Shown: positions 1 to 7,344, counted from the stretch's first letter. The stretch: DNA of 10,153 nucleotides from CAZQXD01 sp964597315 (GCA_964597315.1 CAZQXD010000104.1:1-10153), one strand, 5' to 3'. The notes: generated from the sequence alone by a model not told the origin. Numbers and translations: made by a program.

Positions 1-21
1 GGTCTCTCTCCGATGGACAAA

Positions 22-38
22 ACCGGGTTTAGTCCGGT
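22..38 (-). terminator. Weak candidate terminator after the acyltransferase gene
   Basis: Read on the minus strand, downstream of the acyltransferase stop codon, the sequence forms a 5-bp stem (ACCGG / CCGGT) with a 7-nt loop, followed directly by TTTG. The stem is short and the T-run weak, so this is only a possible intrinsic terminator. Its position about 45 bp past the stop codon is reasonable. The rest of bases 1-83 shows no gene I can support. Confidence 0.25.
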
Positions 39-83
39 CATCCTCTGTTTAATGCGGCCGGGTGGCTGAGAAATCAAGGCGAC

Positions 84-824
84 TCATTCCAGGTATTTGG
101 TCTGCCAGGCCAGATACAGCCCGTGGACATGGTCGCAGTATTGGGCCTTGTCGGCGAACCCCTGGGGGTGGATCGCGTCATGGACATAGTAATTGACCCG
201 GTTGTTGCGGGCGCCGAGGATTTGGAGAATTTTTGATGGCAAAGGCTGGCCTAGCCATTCGAAATCCGCCTGGGCCTCGTAGTGCAGGAACACCGGCACA
301 ATGGGCACCCCACTGCGCAGGGAGATATCGAAGATCCCTCTCCGAAAAGGTTGCACCCGCCGCCCTTTGCAGCCCCCCTCGGGATACACGCAGATGTTCT
401 CGCCCTGGGCCAGTTCGTCCAATATTCGTTGGAACGCCGCCCGCCGAGATTCCCGTTGTTCGCGCTTGAGATACAACGTGCCCGCCGCCTGGCTGATCCG
501 CCCCACGATCAACCAGTCCGCCACCTCGATCTTGGCCAGGCTGACCACCGGGAATAAGGCCGGCACGCCGATATCCTCGAAGGCCGAAGGGTGATTAGAG
601 ATGAGGATATACTGCCGGGGCAGGGGCTGGGCGTATTTCTGGTGCAGGCGCAGGTCCGCCCCCAAGGCCCGGACAAAGGCCCGACACCAGACATGGAACA
701 GCCGGGGATACCAGTGCCGCCAGCCCACCGGCAAATAGCTCGCAGCGTACATAAAAGCGGTAAAAACCACCAGTTCCAACCAGTCCACTGCCCGCAATAG
801 CAACCCACCCAGCCCTCTTATCAT
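84..824 (-). CDS. 1-acyl-glycerol-3-phosphate/lysophospholipid acyltransferase family protein (PlsC-like)
   Basis: This 246-residue protein belongs to the PlsC/LPLAT acyltransferase superfamily, whose members transfer an acyl chain from acyl-CoA or acyl-ACP to a lysophospholipid or related acceptor at the inner membrane. The family blocks appear in order: NHPSAFED (residues 77-84), GTLYLKR (115-121), YPEGG (147-151) and VPIVPV (173-178). A hydrophobic N-terminal stretch (about 16-32) could anchor it to the membrane. Length is normal for the family. Two blocks are atypical: the catalytic HX4D reads H78-x4-E83-D84, and the usual FPEGT is YPEGG followed by Cys. The start is well supported by an AGGAG Shine-Dalgarno at 833-837, 8 nt before ATG. 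It stands alone on this strand, divergent from the thiM-like gene, so context does not name its substrate. The superfamily call is secure; the precise acceptor is unknown. Confidence 0.9.
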   Translation of the reverse strand: MIRGLGGLLLRAVDWLELVVFTAFMYAASYLPVGWRHWYPRLFHVWCRAFVRALGADLRLHQKYAQPLPRQYILISNHPSAFEDIGVPALFPVVSLAKIEVADWLIVGRISQAAGTLYLKREQRESRRAAFQRILDELAQGENICVYPEGGCKGRRVQPFRRGIFDISLRSGVPIVPVFLHYEAQADFEWLGQPLPSKILQILGARNNRVNYYVHDAIHPQGFADKAQYCDHVHGLYLAWQTKYLE

Positions 825-950
825 ATCTTGCGCTCCTTAGACGATGCTGTTCACAGTCTAGCCGCGACGATCTGGGCCGCCGCGTTACCTTACTCCATCG
901 GCCGTTGCCGAGGCGGCCGATAGGCGCTACCCTCAGGCACCCCCTGAACT
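825..950. other. Intergenic region between divergent genes
   Basis: This 126-bp gap separates the divergent acyltransferase and thiM-like genes and must hold promoters for both unless transcription enters from elsewhere. I see no convincing -35/-10 pair on either strand. It holds the acyltransferase ribosome binding site (833-837, minus strand) and a small inverted repeat next to the thiM-like start (TCAGG 933-937, CCTGA 943-947). A TPP riboswitch was looked for and not found. Confidence 0.6.
933..947 (+). repeat. Short inverted repeat abutting the thiM-like start codon
   Basis: TCAGG and CCTGA are separated by CACCC and would form a 5-bp hairpin ending 3 nt before the ATG at 951, where a ribosome binding site would lie. 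The upstream sequence contains no clear Shine-Dalgarno. The hairpin is short enough to be chance; any role in translation control is speculative. Confidence 0.3.
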
Positions 951-1748
951 ATGGCGCCGCCTATGACGACGACTTCCTCAGCCTCTCTCGACCGCCCCGC
1001 CGCCTGCGCGACCAGCCTGAAGGCCGTGGCCGGTCAACGGGTGCATTGCATCAGCAACACCGTGGCTCAGCCCCTGACCGCCAATCTGCTGCTGGCGGCG
1101 GGGGTGGCGTCCAGCCAGACCTTATCGGCCCTGGAAATCGGCGATTTCCTAGCCCAGGCCGACGCCTTGCTGGTCAATTTGGGCGCCCTTGACCGCCAGC
1201 GCCGTCAGGCCATCCCCAAAGCCTTGGTGGCCGTCGCCCGCCGCGACCTGCCCTGGGTCCTGGACCCGGTGATGGTGGACATCTCCCCCCACCGCCGCAA
1301 TTATGCCGAGGCCCTGTTCCAGAACCGGCCCACGGTGATTCGGGGCAATGCCGCTGAAATCGCCGCCCTGGCCGGCGCCACCTCGGAGGAGGCCACCTCG
1401 GAGGAGGCCGCTGCGGAGTTGGCCCGCAAGACCGGCGCCGTGGTGGCCCGCACTAGCGAGCAGGACTTCATCACCGACGGTCAACGCCAGGTCATCCTGG
1501 CCAACGGTCACCCCCTGCTGTCCCGGATCACCGCTCTGGGCTGCGCCGGCTCGGCGCTGATCGCGGCGTTTCTGACCGTGGAGTCTGACCCCCTGGAGGC
1601 CACCGTCCAGGCCCTGTTGGCCTTGGAAGTGGCCGGGGAACTCGCCGCCGAGGACAGCGTCGGCCCGGGTAGTCTGTACATCCGTCTGTTGGACAGCCTC
1701 TATGGCCTCACCGAGACGCAACTGTCCACGCGGGCGCGGATCAACTGA
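951..1748 (+). CDS. thiM: Hydroxyethylthiazole kinase family protein (divergent ThiM)
   Basis: This 265-residue protein matches ThiM, which phosphorylates 4-methyl-5-(2-hydroxyethyl)thiazole with ATP for thiamin salvage in the cytoplasm. Family blocks are recognisable in order: VHCISNTVAQPLTANLLLAAG (residues 31-51), LLVNLGAL (73-80), VLDPV (103-107), IRGNAAEIAALAG (130-142), ITDGQR (174-179), NGHPLLSRIT (185-194) and GCAGSALIAAF (197-207). The conserved Cys of the C-terminal block is present (C198). Several usually conserved positions differ: GASPAM reads GVASSQ (51-56), DPVGAGA reads DPVMVDI, and the GTGC loop reads ALGC (195-198). Activity or specificity may therefore be altered. An in-frame TGA at 945-947 limits the start to ATG 951 or ATG 963; neither has a clear Shine-Dalgarno. 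No thiE or thiD lies in view. The next gene starts 13 bp downstream, so the two are probably co-transcribed. The family is certain; the thiazole substrate is inferred. Confidence 0.85.
   Translation: MAPPMTTTSSASLDRPAACATSLKAVAGQRVHCISNTVAQPLTANLLLAAGVASSQTLSALEIGDFLAQADALLVNLGALDRQRRQAIPKALVAVARRDLPWVLDPVMVDISPHRRNYAEALFQNRPTVIRGNAAEIAALAGATSEEATSEEAAAELARKTGAVVARTSEQDFITDGQRQVILANGHPLLSRITALGCAGSALIAAFLTVESDPLEATVQALLALEVAGELAAEDSVGPGSLYIRLLDSLYGLTETQLSTRARIN
1377..1406 (+). repeat. 15-bp perfect tandem duplication within the thiM-like gene
   Basis: GCCACCTCGGAGGAG occurs twice in immediate succession (1377-1391 and 1392-1406). The repeat is in frame and encodes ATSEE twice, at about residues 143-152, just after the conserved RGNAAEI block. 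It is probably a slippage duplication in a surface loop and does not break the reading frame. Confidence 0.9.
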
Positions 1749-1761
1749 TAATACCCGGCCC

Positions 1762-4700
1762 ATGACACTGACCATGAAGCCCCTGCTCACCCTACTGTTG
1801 CTGCTTTCTGTCGCCTCCGTCCACGCCTTCGAGGATTCCGCCGTCGCCCTGCTGGCCGACCAGTACCGCCAGTCCATCCAAGAAACCCGCGCCCCGGCCC
1901 CGGATCAGGGAGAACTGGACCGGATGCTGGCTTTGGGCAAGGCAGAGCGCCACGCCCTCGACAAGGCGTGGGAGCAGGCCATCGCCGGCTACGAAACCCT
2001 GATTGCCACCGGGAACGCCATCGCCCCGGTCTGGCTACGGCTGGCGGCGGCCTGGCGTTCGCTTAGCGCCACGCCCCACGACCGCGCCGACGACCGGGCC
2101 TTGCAGGCCGCCTACATCGCGTATCTGACCGCCGATACTCCAGGACAACAGGCCCTGGCCCTGTTCCTGCTGGGGGATCTGTACGCCCAGCGGAATCAGC
2201 CCCGACAAGCCATCGCCGTCTTTGGCGAAGGTCTGGCCATCGACCCCAACCCGGATATTGCCCAGCGCCGCCAGGCCCTGGTGGCGGCCACGGCCTTTCA
2301 AGTGAAGGGCGTGAACGTGGAATCCGACAGCGCCCAACCCCGGATTTGCCTGAGATTCTCCCATGCACTAAGCCAACGGGGAGTACGCTACGAAGATTAT
2401 CTGCTTATCCACCCCGCCACGGAGATTACGGTCAGCGCCCGGCAGCGGCGCCTGTGCATCAGCGGCGTGAATCACGGCCAGGACTATGCCATAACCCTAA
2501 GAGTCGGTCTGCCCGCCGTCTCCGGGGAAACCCTGAGCCAAAACCAGCGGTTCCAGGCCCGAGTAGAAGACCGCCCCCCCAACCTGGGCTTCCGGGGCAG
2601 TGGCTATATCTTGCCCAGGGAGGGGGCGCAGGGCCTGCCCCTCACCAGCGTCAATCTGAATTCAGCACGACTGAAAGTGCTGCGTATTGTGGACCGCAAC
2701 CTGATTCAGGCGCTCCAGCAGGGTCGGCTGGACCGGGTGCTGGACGGCTATGCCATCAATTACCTTGAAAATACCGCCGGGGAATTGATCTGGGAGGGAG
2801 AGCTGGCCATTAACACGGTCAACAATCAAGAAGTCACCACCGCTATTCCCCTGGATGACGTCCTGACCAACACCCAGCCCGGCATCTACGCCGTTACCGC
2901 AGCCCCGGGGGGGAAGGCGCCGCCCGACCACCAGGACCTGGCCACCCAATGGCTGGTGGTCTCGGATCTGGGCCTGACGACCTGGCACGGGGAAGACGGC
3001 CTGCATGTTTTCGCTCGTTCCCTGGCCAGCGCCCGTCCACTGGCGAATGTCACCCTGCGTCTCTACGCTCGCAACAACAGTGAACTGGGGGAGGCCCAGA
3101 CCGACCGGGACGGCTACGCCGTGGCGCCGCCGGGTTTGCTGCGGGGCGAGGGGGGCCGCGCCCCGGCCTTGTTGATGGCCTATACCGAGACTGGGGATTT
3201 CAATTTCATCGATCTGGCCCGCGCCCCCCTGGACCTGGGTGACCGGGGGGTGGACGGTCGGGAGCCCCCAGGACCGGTGGACGCCTTCATCTATACGGAG
3301 CGGGGGGTGTACCGTCCCGGCGAGACCGTCCAGGCCGTGGCGTTGGTCCGAGACCGCCAGGGCCGCGCCCTGGAAAACCTGCCCCTGACCGTGAAACTGT
3401 TCCGCCCGGATGGGGTGGAAGCCCGGGCCTGGGTTCTGGAGGACGATCGGCTGGGCGGCCAGCATCTGGCCGTGGACATCCCCGACAATGCCCGTGCCGG
3501 GGTCTGGACCCTGCGCGGCTACACCGACCCGGAAGCCGATCCGGTGGGCCAGCGGCGTTTCCAGGTGGAAGACTTCGTACCCCAGCAACTGGAACTGGCG
3601 CTGGAAAGCGATGCGCGGCGGCTAGGAACGACCGGCGACGTGGCCACGGTGCGCTTTGTCGGCCGGTTTCTGTATGGCGCCCCCGCCGCCGGTCTCAAGT
3701 CTGAAGCGGAACTGGTGTTGGAGGCCGACCCGAATCCCTACCCAGACTTTCCTGGTTTCCACTTTGGCCTGACCCAGGAAGACTGGATCCCCAAGCGCCA
3801 AACCCTGGCCTCCCCCGTCACCGACGACCAGGGCCACGGCGCTGTGGCCGTGGTTCTGGACCAGGTTCCTGACACCACCCGCCTGCTCCGGGCGCTAACC
3901 CGAGTCTCCCTATTCGAACCCGGCGGACGGCCAGTGACCCGCAGCCTGGCGCTGCCTCTCCGGTCTCGACCCCTGGCCATCGGCATTCGCTCGAATTTTG
4001 GGGAGGAACTGCCCATCGGCCAGGAGGCGACTTTTCAGATCCTTGCCCTGGACCCGGAAGGCCAACCCGTGGCGGCCCCTGGTCTACGTTTGGAATTGTT
4101 ACGGGAGCAACATCGCTACTACTGGTATTTCGCCGACAATCGCTGGAATTACCGGCGAATCGTCGAGGAAGGCCAAACCCTTAGCTCTCGCGTACTGGAC
4201 CTTGACGACGTCGGCCCCACGACCTTCAGCCAACCCGGTTTGGACTGGGGGGCCTACCGGCTAGACGTTTATGACCCAACCAGCGGGGCGGCCACCAGCG
4301 TCCGCTTCCATGTGGGTTGGTGGGCCGCTCCCGGGGACGCCGACACCCCGGATCACCTGCAATTAACCCTGGATCGGCCCGCCTACCGGCCCGGAGACAA
4401 GGCCCAGGTGTATATCAAAGCGCCTTTCGCTGGGCCGGCCCTGCTCACCGTGGCCGACCATGGACTGCGCCATTTCCGGCTACTGGAGCTGCCCGCCGAG
4501 GGCCTGACCGTGGACCTGCCGGTGAGCGATGGCTGGGACCCGGGAGTGTATGTCACCGCCACCGCCTTTCGTCCGGGCAGCGAGCCGGGCCGCGGCCCCG
4601 GGCGGGCGGTGGGCCTGGCCTGGTTGGCCCTGGACCGCGCTCCCCGGTCCCTGGACATCGCCATCGCGGCCCCCGACGAAACACGCCCCCGGCAAACCCT

Positions 4701-6939
4701 TAACCTGCCGATAACCGTGACCGGACTGGAGAACGAAACCGGATTTTTGACCCTGGCGGCGGTGGACGAGGGTATTCTCCAACTGACCGAGTTTCGTGCC
4801 CCTGACCCCCTGGACTGGTTCTCGGGCAAGCGCCGACTGGGGGTGGACTTGCGGGATGTGTACGGTCGCTTGATCGAGGCATCCGAGCGCCTGGGTCGGC
4901 TGCGTAGCGGCGGCGACGGCGCCAGTCGGCAATTAAATTCCTCCGGGGTGCATACTGTCCGAACCGTGGCCCTGTTCGCCGGTCCCCTCCCCCTGGGCGC
5001 CGATGGCCAGGTCCAGGCGCCCCTGGAACTGCCGGATTTCAACGGCCAGCTACGGCTGATGGCCGTGGCCTGGAGCCGCGAGCGGCTGGGCCGGGCCGAG
5101 GGAACGCTGCTGGTGCGGGACCCCCTTTTGGCTCGGGTGTATCTGCCCCGGTTTCTGGCCCCTGGGGATACGGCGAGCATCACCCTGGACCTGGATAACC
5201 TATCCGCCCCGCCGGGGGACTACCGGGTACGCCTGACCGCCAGTGGCGCCGTAAACCTGGGCGAGCCGGTGGACGTTGTCTACTCCGGCCAGGGCCGTCA
5301 AAGCTATCCTCTGCTGCTGGCCGGGGTCGCTGTGGGCGTCGGTGACGTGCGCCTGACCGTGGACGGCCCAGACGGCTTCACCCTGAGCCACGCCTGGGAG
5401 ATTGGGGTGCGCGCCCCTCAGGCCGTCATCAGCCATCGGCAGGCTGGCCGCCTGGCCCCTGGGGAGTCCCTGAGTCTGTCCGGCGACCGGCTGAGGGCGT
5501 TTCTACCCGGCACTGGCCAACTGCGCCTGAGCGTGGCCAGCCGCCCACCCCTGGACGTACCGGGGCTACTGGCGCAACTAGACCGCTATCCCTACGGTTG
5601 CCTGGAGCAGACCACCAGCCGGGCGCTACCGCTGCTGTATTTCAACCGGGTAGCCGCAGACTGGATCGGCGAACAAGCCACCGAAAGCCAGTTGCGTAAC
5701 CGGGTGCAGCAGGCGGTGGAACGGGTGTTGGCCCTGCAACAGGCAGGGGGCGGCTTTGGCCTGTGGAATCAGCACCAGCTCGATCCCTGGTTGTCCGCCT
5801 ACGCCCTGGATTTCCTGACCCGGGCCAAGGAGTTGGAATACCTAGTGCCCGATGCCCCCTACCGGCGGGGCCTGGACTGGCTGCGGGACTCCCTAACCGA
5901 CGGAGAACCGACTCCCCGGACCCTAGCGGCCCGGGCCTACGCCCTGTATGTGTTATCCCGGGCCGGGGAAGCGCCTTTGGGAGAGTTGCGTTATCTTCAC
6001 GATACCTTCCTGAACACGCTGCCCACCCCCCTGGCCCGAGCGCAACTGGGCGCCGCCCTGGCCCGACAGGGGGACAGGCCACGGACCGAAACGGCTTTCA
6101 GCGCGGCCCTGGAGCTGACCGACCGCCCCAAGGAACTGGAGGATTATGGCACCTCCTTGCGGGATCAAGCCGCCCTGTTGGCGCTGCTGCTTGAGGCCGG
6201 TCACTCTCCCGAGCGCGTCCCCGAACTGGCCGCCGACCTGGCCACCGGCCTGAGCCAACGCCAGTACACCAGTACCCAGGAACAATCCTGGCTGCTCCTG
6301 GCCGCCCACGCCCTACTGGACGAACCGGCGGCCCTGGGTCTGATCGTGAATGGCCAACCCCTGCCCCCAGATCGGGACCCTTACCGGCGTCGCCTGGGCG
6401 ACGCCGACCTGCAAACCGCCCTGGTCCTTCAAAACCAAGGCTCCCGAAACGCCTGGACCCTGTTGGAAACCAGCGGCGTACCCAAGGACAGCCAGCCTCC
6501 GGCCCGGAAAGGTTTCACTATCACCCGCCGTTTCTACACTCTGGATGGCCGGGACGTGGACCCCTCCCAGGTAGTCTCTAACGATCGGCTGGTGGCCCTG
6601 ATTACCGGAGAGGCTCTGGACCGCGCCCATCACCAGGCCCTGATCGTCGACCTGTTGCCCGCCGGCCTGGAGATTGAAAACGCCCGCCTCGCCCATCAGC
6701 GGGATGCTTCCGATCTGGCCTGGCTGCCGGAGTTGAGTACTACCCTGCACAGCGAGTTCCGGGACGACCGCTTTGTGGCCGCCCTAGACCTGGAAACGGA
6801 CCAGCGCCGCTTCGCCCTGGCCTATCTGCTGCGGGCGGTGACGCCAGGCAGCTTCATCCTGCCGGCGGTCTACGTGGAGGATATGTATCAACCCTGGGTA
6901 TTCGGGCGAGGGGCGGTGGGGCGACTAAAAGTGGATTGA
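1762..6939 (+). CDS. Bacterial alpha-2-macroglobulin family protein with thioester motif, periplasmic
   Basis: This large secreted protein (1725 residues) is a bacterial alpha-2-macroglobulin. Such proteins trap proteases in the periplasm through a reactive thioester. Starting at ATG 1762, the N-terminus is a signal peptide (MKPLLTLLLLL core, then VHA-F) with no lipobox Cys. In order come a helical TPR-like region (about 60-180), macroglobulin repeats, a segment with IYTERGVYRPGE (about 508-608, A2M_N type), a second YRPGD segment (about 870-1000), the FNGQLRLMAVAWS block (about 1092) and the thioester CLEQ (C1280, Q1283) in YPYGCLEQTTS. The helical thioester domain follows, with GGGFGLWN near 1327, then a C-terminal macroglobulin domain ending in VEDMYQPWVFGR. 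The frame opens at ATG 1702, but those first 20 residues are thiM antiframe sequence, so 1762 or 1774 is preferred; neither has a good Shine-Dalgarno. Its usual partner pbpC is not adjacent. E. coli YfhM is the nearest comparison I know. Confidence 0.93.
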   Translation: MTLTMKPLLTLLLLLSVASVHAFEDSAVALLADQYRQSIQETRAPAPDQGELDRMLALGKAERHALDKAWEQAIAGYETLIATGNAIAPVWLRLAAAWRSLSATPHDRADDRALQAAYIAYLTADTPGQQALALFLLGDLYAQRNQPRQAIAVFGEGLAIDPNPDIAQRRQALVAATAFQVKGVNVESDSAQPRICLRFSHALSQRGVRYEDYLLIHPATEITVSARQRRLCISGVNHGQDYAITLRVGLPAVSGETLSQNQRFQARVEDRPPNLGFRGSGYILPREGAQGLPLTSVNLNSARLKVLRIVDRNLIQALQQGRLDRVLDGYAINYLENTAGELIWEGELAINTVNNQEVTTAIPLDDVLTNTQPGIYAVTAAPGGKAPPDHQDLATQWLVVSDLGLTTWHGEDGLHVFARSLASARPLANVTLRLYARNNSELGEAQTDRDGYAVAPPGLLRGEGGRAPALLMAYTETGDFNFIDLARAPLDLGDRGVDGREPPGPVDAFIYTERGVYRPGETVQAVALVRDRQGRALENLPLTVKLFRPDGVEARAWVLEDDRLGGQHLAVDIPDNARAGVWTLRGYTDPEADPVGQRRFQVEDFVPQQLELALESDARRLGTTGDVATVRFVGRFLYGAPAAGLKSEAELVLEADPNPYPDFPGFHFGLTQEDWIPKRQTLASPVTDDQGHGAVAVVLDQVPDTTRLLRALTRVSLFEPGGRPVTRSLALPLRSRPLAIGIRSNFGEELPIGQEATFQILALDPEGQPVAAPGLRLELLREQHRYYWYFADNRWNYRRIVEEGQTLSSRVLDLDDVGPTTFSQPGLDWGAYRLDVYDPTSGAATSVRFHVGWWAAPGDADTPDHLQLTLDRPAYRPGDKAQVYIKAPFAGPALLTVADHGLRHFRLLELPAEGLTVDLPVSDGWDPGVYVTATAFRPGSEPGRGPGRAVGLAWLALDRAPRSLDIAIAAPDETRPRQTLNLPITVTGLENETGFLTLAAVDEGILQLTEFRAPDPLDWFSGKRRLGVDLRDVYGRLIEASERLGRLRSGGDGASRQLNSSGVHTVRTVALFAGPLPLGADGQVQAPLELPDFNGQLRLMAVAWSRERLGRAEGTLLVRDPLLARVYLPRFLAPGDTASITLDLDNLSAPPGDYRVRLTASGAVNLGEPVDVVYSGQGRQSYPLLLAGVAVGVGDVRLTVDGPDGFTLSHAWEIGVRAPQAVISHRQAGRLAPGESLSLSGDRLRAFLPGTGQLRLSVASRPPLDVPGLLAQLDRYPYGCLEQTTSRALPLLYFNRVAADWIGEQATESQLRNRVQQAVERVLALQQAGGGFGLWNQHQLDPWLSAYALDFLTRAKELEYLVPDAPYRRGLDWLRDSLTDGEPTPRTLAARAYALYVLSRAGEAPLGELRYLHDTFLNTLPTPLARAQLGAALARQGDRPRTETAFSAALELTDRPKELEDYGTSLRDQAALLALLLEAGHSPERVPELAADLATGLSQRQYTSTQEQSWLLLAAHALLDEPAALGLIVNGQPLPPDRDPYRRRLGDADLQTALVLQNQGSRNAWTLLETSGVPKDSQPPARKGFTITRRFYTLDGRDVDPSQVVSNDRLVALITGEALDRAHHQALIVDLLPAGLEIENARLAHQRDASDLAWLPELSTTLHSEFRDDRFVAALDLETDQRRFALAYLLRAVTPGSFILPAVYVEDMYQPWVFGRGAVGRLKVD

Positions 6940-6999
6940 GAGTGTGGGCCCGCATCTAGACCGCTTCAGTCCCTAACCCCTAAGAAGGCGCGAGTATGA
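6940..6999. other. Short intergenic region between convergent genes
   Basis: This 60-bp gap separates the convergent stop codons of the macroglobulin gene and the small membrane-protein gene. It contains a loopless GGGCCC palindrome at about 6947-6952 but no stem-loop followed by a T-run on either strand. Termination of both transcripts is therefore not explained by an obvious intrinsic terminator here. Confidence 0.5.
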
Positions 7000-7191
7000 T
7001 CATTTTGACCTCCGATTCGAATAGTTTCCGCTCAGGAAAAAATCCCAGAAGGCATACCCACTGGACCCCACAGCGAAGAGCAGCCAGAAACTATCGCCGG
7101 TCCATAATTCAAAACCAACCCAGCCCAGACAGGCGGCCAATGTGAGTACCCGGCGGTGTAATGGTTCAAACCAAGGATGGGCCATGGCCAT
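7000..7191 (-). CDS. Small membrane protein with two hydrophobic segments, about 63 residues
   Basis: From ATG 7191 (or 7185) this reads as a small protein of 63 (or 61) residues. The core begins MAHPWFEPLHRR, followed by two hydrophobic stretches (VLTLAACLGWVGFELW and FWLLFAVGSSGYAFWDFFL) and a basic tail ending NRRSK. It is therefore likely an inner-membrane protein with two short helices. The HP-F-PL-RR start and this layout recall small DUF3329-type proteins of alphaproteobacteria, a comparison from memory only. The frame stays open back to ATG 7266, but that extension overlaps the 40-residue gene in another frame and has no hydrophobic character, so the shorter start is preferred. The start lies 4 bp after the upstream stop codon, suggesting translational coupling; a GGAG sits 13 nt upstream. 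Function is unknown. Confidence 0.65.
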   Translation of the reverse strand: MAMAHPWFEPLHRRVLTLAACLGWVGFELWTGDSFWLLFAVGSSGYAFWDFFLSGNYSNRRSK

Positions 7192-7195
7192 GGCG

Positions 7196-7318
7196 CTAGT
7201 GGATCTCCGGTTCGAACACCGGCGCACCGGCGCTGGTTTCCAGAAAATCGAAGCCACAATTCTCATCGGCCTGGCTGATAGGTTTCTCGTATTTCTTGCG
7301 TGATTTCGCGTTGCTCAT
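7196..7318 (-). CDS. 40-residue hypothetical protein
   Basis: A complete small reading frame runs from ATG 7318 to TAG 7196 and encodes 40 residues. It starts with a basic stretch (MSNAKSRKKYEKP), contains a single Cys (C21) within NCGFDF, and ends in an acidic tail (PVFEPEIH). It has no hydrophobic segment, so it should be soluble. It begins 26 bp after the aldolase stop and ends 4 bp before the next gene, fitting tightly between them on the same strand; a weak GGAA lies 8 nt before the ATG. The neat packing and protein-like composition argue for a real gene. I do not recognise a family and assign no function. Confidence 0.5.
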   Translation of the reverse strand: MSNAKSRKKYEKPISQADENCGFDFLETSAGAPVFEPEIH

Positions 7319-7344
7319 TGTCTGTATTCCGATTGAGTGTGACC

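Noticed and set aside
840..950. Possible TPP riboswitch upstream of the thiM-like gene (fragments such as TACCC and CTGAAC; GGGGTGCC on the minus strand)
   Set aside because: The conserved CTGAGA and CCTGATC cores are absent in the right order and spacing on either strand, and the GGGGTGCC match is on the strand opposite to the thiM-like gene.
1702..1761. ATG 1702 as the start of the macroglobulin gene
   Set aside because: The first 20 residues would be an out-of-frame reading of the thiM-like 3' end and would place charged sequence before the signal peptide; ATG 1762 or 1774 gives a clean signal peptide.
1149..1877. 242-codon minus-strand open frame spanning the thiM-like/macroglobulin junction
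   Set aside because: It overlaps two well-supported plus-strand genes, is rich in Gly and Gln, and has no domain signature.
2662..3588. 308-codon minus-strand open frame inside the macroglobulin gene
   Set aside because: It is an antisense shadow of a high-GC gene. The plus-strand frame has clear macroglobulin motifs, while this one has no recognisable domain and a composition rich in Gly, Gln and Val typical of antisense frames.
4383..5183. 266-codon minus-strand open frame rich in Arg, Ser and Pro
   Set aside because: Antisense shadow of the macroglobulin gene; its low-complexity basic composition is an artefact of GC-rich antisense reading.
6944..6956. GGGCCC-centred palindrome as a terminator for the macroglobulin transcript
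   Set aside because: It has no loop, is imperfect beyond the six central bases, and is not followed by a T-run.
7192..7266. ATG 7266 as the start of the small membrane protein (88 residues)
   Set aside because: The extra 25 residues overlap the 40-residue ORF in another frame and lack family-like features; the conserved-looking core begins at MAHPW.
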